From: Adiantum capillus-veneris
Lineage: Eukaryota; Streptophyta; Polypodiopsida; Polypodiales; Pteridaceae
NCBI GenBank assembly: GCA_014529385.2
Contig: CM043966.1
Span: forward strand, 140,358,211 to 140,416,210
Direction: 5' to 3'
Length of the DNA: 58,000 nt
In this document: positions 21,843 to 32,500 of the stretch, piece by piece
How the letters are laid out: every line of letters begins with the position of its first letter
How positions within the stretch are numbered: the first letter of the stretch is position 1
Made by a program: the position numbers and the translations under genes
Notes under the pieces: generated by a model
What the model saw: the letters and a program-made list of their open reading frames with translations, nothing else
What the model was told of the DNA's origin: nothing
Databases searched by the model: none

Positions 21843-22832
21843 TGTTCAAGGCTTCCCCTAACTTGACCTATCACATTAGAAACAAGATGAAACCACAACA
21901 AAATGTCAATCCGTAGAAGCAAGAGACTTTGGCTAGGGCATGGAGGCATGCCAAGAGGATGTCAACCTCTTGTTTGAACACAAATTCACTCCACTCAACG
22001 TTCTTACACTTAACTCTTCTCAAAATCCTAATCTCTCTCTACTTGACCACGCACACAAACATATGCAAAATCACAAGCAAATCAACTCCAAATCACTTCA
22101 ACTCAATAGGCAAGTCCTTAAGACAGACAAGAACACTTTTGGGCAGTCAAACCTAGACTCTGCACATAGGCAAAATCGCAATTTTATGCAGAATCGAACT
22201 TCACAGGTCACCAAAGTCTGAATAGAACACAACCTATAGATGCCCTTAAGCATGGGGAATCCACAGCATTTGGCAAAATTGCATTCATATGCTCAATTTA
22301 TGAGATAACTCACCTTGAAGGTTGCGAGAGGCAATGCTCGGTGCTCACACTATGTTTGCAAGGTTGATATCCACACGTAGCTCTCTCCGTGGCTACGCCA
22401 ATGGTGCTCTTGGTTTCACGATAGGATCACCGTGTGGTGCAGTGCAAGCAAACAAAGATAGAGAAGAAGAGAGTGGTGGCGACGTAGAGAGAATTACTCT
22501 TGATTACTCTCTAACTTGAAAAACTATGAGTTTAGAACTGAGGTCGAAAACCTTACAAAATAGCCTTTTATACCTTGGCTAAGGGTCTCAATGTACATGG
22601 GACATAAATAGCTCAAAAATCATTAAAATTGAGCTATTTAAAAGTTGATTTGACGATTATAATTTGGAAGCTCATGGACTTGTAATTCACTTGCCAAAAA
22701 TAGGTTAAAAGACTAAGGTTTTTGAATGCGGAAAATTATATACATCATGTTTTAGAATGGCTTTGACACTTGGCCTTTTGGGAAAAAGATCTGTCTCCAC
22801 AGCACAACATCTAGTGTTGTTGGCATCTTCCA
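21843..22832 (-). repeat. 5' LTR of element A (right copy)
   Basis: About 990 bp, TGTTCAAGGC to CATCTTCCA on the plus strand, collinear with 6076-7070 with scattered substitutions and small indels (clearly diverged, perhaps a tenth of positions by eye). It is followed on the right by minus-strand gag sequence of element 1 and bounded on the left by the PBS. The two LTRs delimit a 16.76-kb interval swollen by later insertions. Confidence 0.75.
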
Positions 22833-25330
22833 ACATCTGCCAATGTAATTGTGCACTTAACTGGTGTGGATAATACGTCCACAAAATTTTGGTATCCATG
22901 TCCTTCGTTCCTCCTAGCCTTTGTGTAGGTAACTTTCTAATCTCAGACTTTGCCTCGTATTCTCCAATATATAGTAGCAAAGTTCTCAAAGATGTAGGTC
23001 TACTATGATAATCCTGCAAGATGGCATCTAATGGCTCAATCACCTTGTCAACTAAGACAGAACCTCCTAAACTTGCACTTCTTGGTGCCTCAGCTAATTT
23101 AAGGGTTTCAGCTTTGCTTTGTTGTTTTAGTTACTCTTGAGCTGTTGCCAACATAGTTTCCACAGGCTCATCCTTTTGTTTGCGTTCACACATAGCTTTC
23201 ATTTGAGCTCTACGTTCTTTCCAAGGATTTCTTTAACTAACACTATACTTGTCACTCTTATCACTCTCACATTTCTCGTCTCCTCTCTTAGGTTTGTCTC
23301 AGTGTTCTTCCTTGTCTGTGCTCTGGTCACTATCTTGACTAGATCAGTCGTCTCATTTTCAGATCCTACAGGTGGTTGTATCGAGTTAACCATATATTCA
23401 ATGTGGCTTTCCCTTTTTTGTCTGTATGGTTAGGAACTCAACAAAAAAGTTTGTGATGCCACATTCTATACAATAGGCATTCACTCTCAATGATGTCAGT
23501 CCTACGGAAATCCTTCATCAAATGGTCTCCTTGACATTTATAACATAGTCCTCTTGGTGTAGGTGCACTAACATATGGTCTTTGGGGGTATGCTAGTCTT
23601 GGTTTTGGTTCCCTTGGAGCTATAAACATCACAAGTTGTTGATCCTAGTTATGTGGTCCTTCCCTCATTGGTGTAGACATTTCAAGAATGTTTCCGCTTC
23701 TCGGTGTGCCCAACCCTCTAAAGGTGGCTATCATCATAACCCGGATAATTTGGATGATTGTATCCATTAAGCTCCTTGTAATAAGATGCTGGCACTAATG
23801 CTCTTTCTGGTGATTCCTTTGCTGTTGTTGCATATCTCATAATCACTTGCCCTTCTCCTAGCAAGGGTGGTTGCACTCCAAAAACTATAATGGGCTTTTC
23901 CACTCCTGCTGGATAATGAGTTGGCCCGATGCATATCTCGGTGGTAGAGGTGATCCTGCCACTTAACCTATTCGTCGTTCCTTGATATAATTTTGTTGTA
24001 GAATCACTCTTCCATTGTATGATCAGTATACTTCTTCTCGATGTTGCACCACCTAGGCACTCTCTGAGGTATCACTGGACATTCTTGTGACAAATGATCT
24101 CTATCGTAGTTGTAGCTTATTTTTGGCTTTGATACTAGCACTGCTGCCGCATTGACTCGTCTTGGAACCTCCTCTATCAACTGCTCATAATCAACTACTT
24201 TTGCTTTCTTGGTGGTCTTGACCAAAGATGTTTTGAATCATTTAACGTGGAACTCTTGATGTCTCCACTCTTACCGAGGTCCTCCTTGAGGATTTTACAA
24301 TTATCTAACTACAAGTTTGACTGCCACTTTGGTGACCTCATCCAATGTAGTGCACTTCTTCATGTATAAGTCCTTCTTCAGAACTTCACTCCTTAGACCA
24401 CGAATGAATTTGCTGATTATCCTCGTTTTAGTCGGAAGCACCTCCAATGGACAACGTTTAACGTATCTCTTCATTTGCTTGGATGCATCTCTCACCGACT
24501 CCTTAGCTTCTTGCTAAAAATCATAAATTTGGGAGTAGCTTTTGTGTTCTATTCCTCTCTTTGAAAACTCTCCCATAAACTCCTTGTAGAACAATTCCAT
24601 GGGATCTAAATCCACGTTCCTCAAGGATTGCAACCGATCTGCTGCGTCACCCTCTAAGGTCATTCCAAATCCTTGGAACTACATCCAATGATCATTTATG
24701 TTTTCTACTTCAATGACTTGCACAAAAGTAGCCACATGTGCAAATGGGTCTCCCAATCCTGAAAATTTTTTATTTACCCATTTTGCGACTTGCAACGGTC
24801 TCATGCACCTTTTTGCGATGATTTTTCCTAACGTTGCGCCTCCCAGAGTCTCAAGTCATGTATTGTTCCAAGAGGAAATCTTGGTGCTGATGCTTCCCCA
24901 TTTACTCCTTGTAACTGTGGATGTGTTGGTCCTCTGTTGACCAAATATCCACCTCTCACTTTGGATCTCTCTGCTATCATACTTGAGCTAGATGTCTTGC
25001 TTCTTGGACCTCTCATGTGACTGTCCCAGCTATGGAAACTCCTTATCTTTAATTGATGGTCTCTCTTTGGCTTCCTCTCTCTGGTTTCAATGACAAGTTA
25101 TCCATTTGGGACTCAGCCATTCGCTCAGCCTTTACTCTCGGAGAAATTACAGATTTTGCGAGACCCAACAAAACTTTTGCTACAAGTATCCCTCCCATGT
25201 GGAATCTTTTCAGATCTACATGGATTGCGTTATTCGACCTTGCTTCTTTTTTCACTGTGTTGTGCTTTCTTATAGCTTTATTTATTCTTAAATACTCAAA
25301 GAGTTGTTTTGTTGAAGGCCTTGAATTCTA
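22833..25330 (-). pseudogene. Gag of gypsy element 1 (severed from its pol)
   Basis: Minus-strand pieces: N-terminus about 25255-24828 (KTSSSSMIAERSKVRGG), capsid domain about 24700-24300 (KQMKRYVKRCPLEVLPTKTR, FIRGLRSEV), a zinc-knuckle remnant at about 24120 (DHLSQECPVIPQ) with WCNIEKKYTDHTMEE, PASYYKELNGY near 23790, and a second knuckle-like CYKCQGDHLMKDF near 23540. The WC.IE.KY..HT.EE and PTSYY/PASYY blocks are shared with element 2. This supports one family and the view that element A at 6076-22832 split gag from pol. Frames are heavily broken. Confidence 0.7.
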
Positions 25331-25403
25331 GCCGATTTTGCTCATCATTTGGTGTACATATCATAAAAGTCGATGTACTTACGTGGCGTACTGGTGGAGA
25401 CAA

Positions 25404-25718
25404 TCATCCATGATTATTTTTTCCTCGGGCATCTATTCCATGGTACGGTTTTAGTTTATGCCCGTTTACCAGTTGTGGGTAAACAGTCCCATCCAAATTA
25501 AGGAGGTTGAACACGTCCGGAGTCTTCTCTTTGTTTACAGTAAATGGTCCAATCCATATGAGTTTTAGTTCACCCAGAAACTTCCCTGCTATGGAATTTA
25601 GGAGGATATGGTACCCCTTGGAAAATATCTTATCCTTGCTAGGCTGATCTCCCCATGCTTTTGTTCTTGTCCATATAGCTTTCGCTATTAGCGTGCGTTC
25701 CTGTCTTTCTTCCTCCAA
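25404..25718 (-). pseudogene. Integrase C-terminal domain of element 4
   Basis: 104 codons with FSKGYHILLNSI, FLGELKLIWIGPFTV (GPF/Y-like module), DVFNLLNLDG and VNGHKLKPYHG. These are the DNA-binding tail of gypsy integrases without a chromodomain. It ends at a Gly/Asn-rich tail and stop near 25404. Confidence 0.7.
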
Positions 25719-25816
25719 CTCTAGTAGTCATTGTATCCTCTCCTCCCTAGACTGTTCCATGGGTAATTGATGCTCGATTGCTATACGGAGTGAGGGTACC
25801 ATAAGTTTCGTTGGTA

Positions 25817-26062
25817 CTACAACTTTGAATCCAAACGACATTCTAAATGGGGGGTCATTTGCATTGTTGTTTTGTATGAGGTCCCGAATGCCCATAAAGC
25901 ACTATCGAGTTTTTTATCCGCGTCCTTGTTATTGGCATCCACTATCTTTTTGAGTACCTTTTCCAATATTGGGTTTCTTGGTATCCATTTTTGATCCTGA
26001 GGTTGCCCCAGCCTTTGGCACACGTCACATTGTTTAGTGAATAAATAAGTGTCTTTTGACAT
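25817..26062 (-). pseudogene. Integrase zinc finger joined to the post-core segment
   Basis: TKQCDVCQRLGQP is the CxxC half of the integrase zinc finger. About 20 codons later the frame reads KKLDSALWAFGTSYKTT, which normally lies after the catalytic core. The entire DD35E core (about 120-150 codons) is therefore deleted while the frame stays open. Confidence 0.7.
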
Positions 26063-26379
26063 TGTAGGCTACCACAACCCTGCCAATAAAATCTTCTTTT
26101 TAATATTTCCCTTCCTTGGTGTCCCTGGATATACTCTGATGTGCTTCCCTTAGGATTCCTTGCTGCTTATTTTGAGGCACACACCTATGGAGGACCTGAT
26201 CTATTCCCCTTTTGTGCAATCATTGAAAATGCCATGTTTCAGGGTGTTAGTTGTCTCCTCCGTTCTCCATCAAAGTAGCTCATGGATTTACACCGATCCC
26301 CTTTTTCCTCACATGTATGCACACTTCTCTGGGTTGAGATTTAATCTACTGTCTTTGCCCCTTTGCAGGCATAACCTTA

Positions 26380-27066
26380 ACCTTTTCTCTTGCCACACTG
26401 AAATCATCGACAAAGACTTTCAATCAAGTCGTTTCAGAATATCTCTTTGGATCATTCTTTGAAATGTGGCTATTGCATTTTTGATCCCAAACCTCATGGA
26501 AGTGGTCACAAACACCCCCCATTCTATGATGACTGCAGATTTGTCTCTGCCCTCTAGGGCCATTTTTAGTCGATTGTATCCACTGAAACCATCCGAAAAG
26601 ATATACGTTTCTTTTCCAACTACTTCATCTAGCACAATGTCAGTGAATAGTGAGGGAATGGATCAAGTATGGTTCCAACATTCAGTCTTCTCTAATCTAC
26701 ACACACCCTGATTTTCATACGCTTTTTGGGTGCTACCACTATGGGTGATGTCCATGTTGCTTTTCCCATTGGATATATAAATCCCTCCCTCAACGGTCGG
26801 TCAATTTCTTCTCCCACCTGCTTTGCATAGACATTCATTTTGTACCTTTGCTGATGTTTGACTGGGACAACCCCTTCTTTAAAGTTAATTTTATGCTCAA
26901 AGAACTTTGAGTCTATGCCTTCCATGTCCTTGTGGGAGCATGCAAAGGCATCCTTGGATTCCTTCAATAATTGCAACAAATGCTCCCAGAGTTTTGCGTT
27001 GATCTTCCCTTTCTTAGTTTCCTTTTGCATGCCAATATTCATTTCTTGAAGCTGGTCTGGCCTCAC
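26380..27066 (-). pseudogene. Reverse transcriptase fragment of element 4
   Basis: 27066-26692: DAFACSHKDMEGIDSKFFEHKI, PVKHQQRYKMN and SPIVVAPKKRMKIRVCVD (pre-RT and fingers). 26635-26420: KETYIFSDGFSGYNR (catalytic Asp), FVTTSMRFGIKNAIATFQRM. Near 26340 the minus strand reads LNPEKCAYM. The sequence then jumps to integrase-side sequence with no RNase H. Confidence 0.75.
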
Positions 27067-27087
27067 CCTTTCATTTGGTATTGCATC

Positions 27088-27660
27088 CTATGTTGCTCGC
27101 GCATCTAGCCATGCCATGATTTCTTCTTTAACCGGACTCAAATCCTTCGCCATATCAAAGCCTTCGTCTAGGGCTATGGGGCCTTGTTCCTCTGGGTGGT
27201 GTTTTTCCTTGGTTTGTTTCAACAATCTATCTCTTTGTAGTGGAGCTTCTTCCATATTGTCCTCCAGAGCCTCCACCATGTTGCATATTTTTGCAATATG
27301 CATTGGGATCACATATGGATCTCTGACTACTTTGTTGTTTCCGAGGGAGATGTATACCTTCTTCTTTCCCTTTCTTACCAAGATTCTATCTCTGTTCCAA
27401 TTAGCATCCCTTAACCAGGGTTTTCCTAGCAAAAACTGATATCCAACTGCCACTCCTTTTTGCATTGGAATGACAACAAGGTGTATTAAAAAATTCATGC
27501 CACCAATGCAGGCTCTAACATTGCGTACCAATCCCTTGGGTACCACTATTCTGTTATTAGCTATCCTTATGCTAGACAATATGGGTTCTAGTTTGAGTTT
27601 TAGTGCTCTTCCTACCTATTTTGATATCACATGACACCAGATCCACCATCCAAGATTACA
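27088..27660 (-). pseudogene. Protease C-half and linker of element 4
   Basis: LLGKPWLRDANWNRDRI is the conserved C-terminal part of plant gypsy proteases (family: ILGRPWL). It is preceded by VRACIGGMNFLIHLVVIP. The Asp-Ser/Thr-Gly active site should lie just right of 27600, where frames are broken (AVILDGGSGVM-like minus-strand remnant near 27640). A charged linker with RLLKQTKEKHHPEEQ leads to RT. Confidence 0.6.
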
Positions 27661-27699
27661 ACATTTATTCTTCCCTTTTGATTATTAGATTTATCCGTG

Positions 27700-29803
27700 C
27701 CACATTATCATCCCTTGTGCACATGAATTCTTCTCATTGGGCCATCTGACATTCAATGGGGAGTTGCTCTTCGATAGCATCATAACTTGGGCACATATCA
27801 AGCAATTTTTTAAGCAATATCTTGTGCTCCAACAGTGTGTCTAGCAAACTTGGCTCATTGATTTGCCTTGCTTTTTTGTTCCATTTTTCAAATTCATTGC
27901 TTTGCTCATAAGCCCTTTTATTATGGCCTCGCCATTATTTTCTCTGAGTTTCCTCACTTTTTCCTCCTTTGTGGGAATCCAAGGCCACTTGTTTTTGCTT
28001 TTATTGGTGAGTTCCAATCCTTTTATCTAGACCCACATCTTGAATCTCCCACTACTTTGATGACTCTTGATTTTGATTAAGATTATTTTGATTATTTCTT
28101 CCTTCATTTCCATTTTTTTTTTTTTTTGTTGCCTCTTTGCATCACTCAGGCTCAAGAGTTCCCGGCCTTGTACCCTGAATTGGGCACTTTGTGCTTTGTG
28201 TAGTCTTTCGTCTGCAGCATTCCTCCAGGCCTCTTTGATCATGGCCTCGTTTAGCGACTTCCACATTGTTTGCTCTTTTATTGATTCATCTTGCCGTTCT
28301 TGATTGTGATGATTTTTGAACTCATTCCTTTGTTCATGAGTTGTTTGCTCAAGGGGTTTCTTTATTTTTTCTCCCCTTCCATTTTTTTCAGTTATTCTTC
28401 CACCAATTTCTTTATTTGGTGTCGCCTCTCCCATTCGCTTCTGCAATTTGATTGCTCAACTTGTTATGGCTGCTTTTCTAGAACCCTTTCTCTTGCTCTT
28501 GTTATTGCATAAACTTTTGTTTCATCGTCAATCAGGCTTATCATTTGTATTTTAGTCGGGGGGTTATGTGCTATCTCTGCACCTTTTTGCTTCTTTGATT
28601 GATGTGTCATGCGATGTTGCAATAATAACATATTTGTTGAGGTTGATTGAAAGAATTATTTCTTCCTTGACCTCATCCTCTGGCATGCCCCTTTTCCCTT
28701 CCTCTTGCTGAGGTGCTTTCCTCTTGGGCTTCCACCTAATTCACTACCATTGCAGCTCTATTTATTTCATTATATCGGAAGTTTGTCATAGTGTGGTTGT
28801 ACATGCTACAGGTGGGTGGGATAGTGCATTATTCTCATAGGCGTCCCTCTTGCTTATATTGGGATTAGAACACAAACTTTCTCTTTTTTTCTTTTTTCAT
28901 TTGCTTCATTTTGTCCATCATTGCTACCATCTTTTCCATCTATGCAACATTGCCCTTCCTTTTTTTGACTTTTCCTTTCTACTCTTCAGGCTCTTCCTTG
29001 GAGTCATCCAAGCTCTCGACTTTTTCTTTGTTCTTCTTTTCCTTCTTTCCAAGCCTCTTCTTTCTACAATCTTTGCTTCTTCAATGAGTTCCTCAAATTG
29101 CTCTTGGTTCTCCACGCTTTTGGTGCTTACTACTATGTGACACTCGGGGTTAATAAGCCACTCTGCCACTTGTCTTATGGATGGTTGAAGTGGTTCTTCT
29201 ATCCTGTGTCTCATGCTTAACATCTTCCTTGCATGTGCCTCAACATCCATATCTTTGAGCCTTAGTTCCTTCATTTTATCATAGAGTTTTGTAGTAGACT
29301 TTTCCTCACAGAACCTTTTCAAGAATGCTTCTCTGACGTCTTTTAAGAGGATACCTTTTGTTCCATTCTATGGTTGTTTTGCTAAAGGTGTTTGATGAAA
29401 GAATTCCTTCATAATCTCGGCTAACTCATCTGGAGTTATTGCAACATCTTGAGGTTTTGCTACTCTCCAGTATTGTTCAAGTTGGGAAATGTGGATGTCT
29501 GCATCCTTCTTGGCTAGCGCAACCATTGGTTGGAGTTCCCTCACAGGTTGAACTCCTTGGTGCTGAAGGACCTGCTAAGTTGCCTCGTTGTATGCTTCAG
29601 GTTGCACTCGTTGTTTAGCTTGGTTACCTTTGTCAGGTTGTGCTGGTTTTTTTGGGTCGTTGTCTTCTTTGGGTTGCACTGGTTGTTTAGTTTCATTGCC
29701 TTCTTCGAGCTGCGTTAGTTTGCTAGTTCCTGTTATTGAATGGGGAGTCTAAATTGTTTCCCCTATCACAGATTAGGCCTTCCTCTCGCGAATTTGAGTC
29801 ATG
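27700..29803 (-). pseudogene. Gag of element 4
   Basis: Likely start ATG at about 29803 (MTQIRER). Piece 29322-28924 holds capsid-type sequence (LRLKDMDVEAHARKMLSMRH, PECHIVVSTKSVENQEQFEELI) and a very lysine/arginine-rich stretch. Piece 28446-28027 is rich in Glu/Lys/Gln, with ERLHKAQSAQFRVQGRELLS. I do not see a clear zinc knuckle. Multiple stops make it a pseudogene. Confidence 0.5.
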
Positions 29804-30170
29804 ATCTCCAACTTGAATGGTTACCAATGTTTTGCATGCTTAAGAGCTTGGTTGAAAGCTAGCAAGATCACTAATGTGCTATACCTGTCTACACTCCGTG
29901 TTACACACACATGTGTCTGGGTGACAACTCCCCCTGCAAACACTTTTCAGGTGGGATACCTGACCTGGGTAACTACCTCAAGCTTGCAAATCTCATGCTC
30001 ACATCACTCAACATACACTTGCACATATACTTCATCCTAGATCTTACACAGTTACTCCATGGCTCTCACTCAATACACGGAGAAAACACATAGTCACTCT
30101 TGCACATAGAATACATTGGCCATATTCTCCAAGAATACTTAGGACAAGAGTCATTCCTCAATCATTCATC

Positions 30171-30332
30171 ATCTACTATTGCTTTACTGTGGTGTATACA
30201 TATGTTCTCAAGGCCACCCACTTTGACAAGACCCAGTATACATATGTTCTCATCTACTACTGCTTTATTGTGGTGTCTACATATGTTCTCAAGGCCACCC
30301 ACTTTGACAAGACCCAATATAATGTCACAACC
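30171..30332. repeat. 81-bp tandem duplication
   Basis: ATCTACTATTGCTTTA... at 30171 recurs as ATCTACTACTGCTTTA... at 30252 with only a few differences. Both copies contain the TTCTCAAGGCCACCCACTTT block. Confidence 0.85.
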
Positions 30333-31449
30333 TCCATTCATTAATTTAGCATCTCTTCGTCCCCTTGCATCTCTGGCCCAACATCCATCCAATTTGTGAA
30401 TTCCCAAGGACACTTCAATGTTTTCCAACAATAGAAAGAGGTGCCACTACACCCGCGTGACCAAGAAACCCTTTCCAACCTTGTGCATGTAGAAGAAACC
30501 ACCTGGATGCACCATCCACGGGCAAGCATGCGCCTAGCAACAAGGGCCAGAGCCACATGCTTCAACATGTGTACCATGTGGCCCAACCAACTATTGGGTC
30601 GATCACACATGCATCATCCCCATGCAGGGTGTGCAATGCCATGTGCAATACATGTGCACGTCAACCAAGTCATAGCTATTGGCTACCCTCTCTTGAGATC
30701 TCCTCACCCTCCCTTCTTCCTCTTGCATGGTTTACTCTTCCCCCCCATGAAGAACCACTTGTCATTGCCTATAAGATACAACTATCCACCATCCCCAATT
30801 TTGTCAACTACTTCCATCACAAGGGTCTCGAGTCTCGACCTCCCCTCCTATGAATGGCGCGCACAGCAAGAACAATTTCATGGCATAATTATTTGATTTT
30901 TTTTCCCTCATGAAAATCAACTTTTTTTTTTCTTTACTTTTACTTCTCTTCAATCTTATTATTTTTTACATGCAATTTATCCCACTCACTCATCCGGCTC
31001 TTCACCCTCTCCAAAATATTGCAACCTTAACTCTCCCGCCAACTCGCAAAAGGGGGTGCATCAAAGTGGAACCAATGGGTATCATTGGTCATGCCTCAGA
31101 GGCCTCTTCCATTACACACATGTATACACACTTGGGAGTTTAAACAATTGTGTGAACTCCCTGTTTTAGGTTCCTCGTCAACCTCTCCATACTCGATATC
31201 CTCTCTCTCAAATTGGAGCTCCAGATGCACATCATCATCTTGAGGCATTTCTTCTAACTCAAGCGAGATTCTATAAGCCGCTAAATCTCACAAGCATGGC
31301 AATACTCCCCACACACACTCATTATCACTTGCTATCCATGATTACCCCACCATCTTTGCATCCTCATCATTATCATCACCCTCTATATCATGCTCATGGC
31401 AGTAAGGCTCGTGCTCCTCATCAACATTGTCCCAGGATGCTCATCCTCT

Positions 31450-31711
31450 TCATGAAATTGACACGGATACACACATCAAGCTCGAGGACTCGTCCATGGC
31501 ATCAACCACATCATCATCATGGCTACGCTTTCTGCGATGACACACACACACACACTATTGGCAAGTGGAGTGTACACACTTCATGAAATTGACACGGATA
31601 CACACATCAAGCTCGAGGACTCGTCCATGGCATCAACCACATCATCATCATGGCTACGCTTTCTGCCATGACACACACACACACCATTCGACAAGTGGAG
31701 TGTACACATAT
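31450..31711. repeat. 131-bp tandem duplication
   Basis: TCATGAAATTGACACGG starts at 31450 and again at 31581. The two units are almost identical, each ending in a (CA)n run and CAAGTGGAGTGTACACA. The near-identity suggests a recent event. Confidence 0.9.
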
Positions 31712-32046
31712 CCTCAATTAATAAGACTTCAAGCAAGCAAGCTTGCGACATGGCCCACTAATAGACAATGTCATTTTGTTACTTGGATACCCAACTTCAT
31801 GACTTGGATGCTCGATCATCAACATAAAATGACGAACAATGATAAGTATCTCATTTCAATTGTAATAGTTCTAAGTTCCTCTTAACTCTCAAGAATATTA
31901 TTTGTGTTGCTATCTTGAGCCTCAATGGCAAGTGTCTATATTGGCAAGTTTCTTTTTTTTTTGTTAGGAAGCATCCTCTCAACCTATGCATTTCTAGCTA
32001 TGGTTTTGAGTAACTTTTACTTTGTTTATGCATGTTTTTTACACAC

Positions 32047-32190
32047 GATAATCAAGCTCTTGGCATGTTGGACATGAGAGAACTTTTTGAGTTATTATTA
32101 ATATTAGGCTTTACCTTCGATAATCAAGCTCTTGGCATGTTGGACATGAGAGAAATTTTTGAGTTATTATTAATATTAGGCTTTACCTTC
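32047..32190. repeat. 72-bp tandem duplication
   Basis: GATAATCAAGCTCTTGG starts at 32047 and 32119. The units differ at about one base. It lies 17 bases left of the target-site duplication of the LTR element at 32212. Confidence 0.9.
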
Positions 32191-32211
32191 CATCAGCCTA
32201 CAAAGGCTATT

Positions 32212-32376
32212 TGTCATGCCAAGGGTAGGACTAGATGGGCACGGCCCGGGCAATGTGCCGGACACACATGTAGTAAAGCGGTCTATATATAGAAGAGGGC
32301 CAGGGGCCTCGCCAAGGGCCTATATATAGGATGGTTTGGAGGTTATTCGCATGTCTGTCTACCCGCTGGTCTTACA
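32212..32376 (+). repeat. 5' LTR (165 bp)
   Basis: Contains two TATATATAG boxes (about 32284 and 32323) that could be promoter TATA elements, within a GC-rich frame (CACGGCCCGGGCAATGTGCC). It is flanked on the left by CTATT. Confidence 0.92.
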
Positions 32377-32377
32377 T

Positions 32378-32389
32378 TGGTACCAGAGC
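32378..32389 (+). other. Primer-binding site, initiator-Met tRNA type
   Basis: TGGTACCAGAGC, 11 of 12 matching the usual TGGTATCAGAGC, one base after the LTR. Confidence 0.85.
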
Positions 32390-32432
32390 TCAGGGGAGGG
32401 AGCAGCCATGGAGGAGGGGAAGAGGTAGGGCC

Positions 32433-32441
32433 TTCTCTCTC

Positions 32442-32494
<53 letters not shown>
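32433..32494. repeat. (CT)n microsatellite in the element leader
   Basis: About 30 CT units shortly after the PBS. It produces spurious Ser-Leu and Arg-Glu frames on the two strands. Confidence 0.9.

Positions 32495-32500
<6 letters not shown>

Larger units (their letters stand above)
25400..29803 (-). mobile_element. Ty3/gypsy element 4 (minus strand, internally deleted)
   Basis: Reads leftward: gag (29803 to about 27700), protease (about 27650-27300), linker and RT (27066-26380), integrase zinc finger (26062-25950) and integrase C-terminus (25718-25404). RNase H and the integrase catalytic core are missing. No LTR is seen at either end: on the left it meets the 5' end of element 1 gag at about 25330-25400. 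Its sequence is clearly different from elements 1 and 2 (FSDGFSGYNRLKM against FMDGFSGYNQLGI). Confidence 0.75.
29804..32206. other. Non-coding interval with three short tandem duplications
   Basis: No supported gene. It contains direct duplications of 81, 131 and 72 bp (listed separately), CA-rich runs and many CATCAT trinucleotides. It may be LTR or leader sequence of a neighbouring minus-strand element, since a minus-strand PBS-like site occurs at about 37590, beyond the inserted non-autonomous element. Confidence 0.4.
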
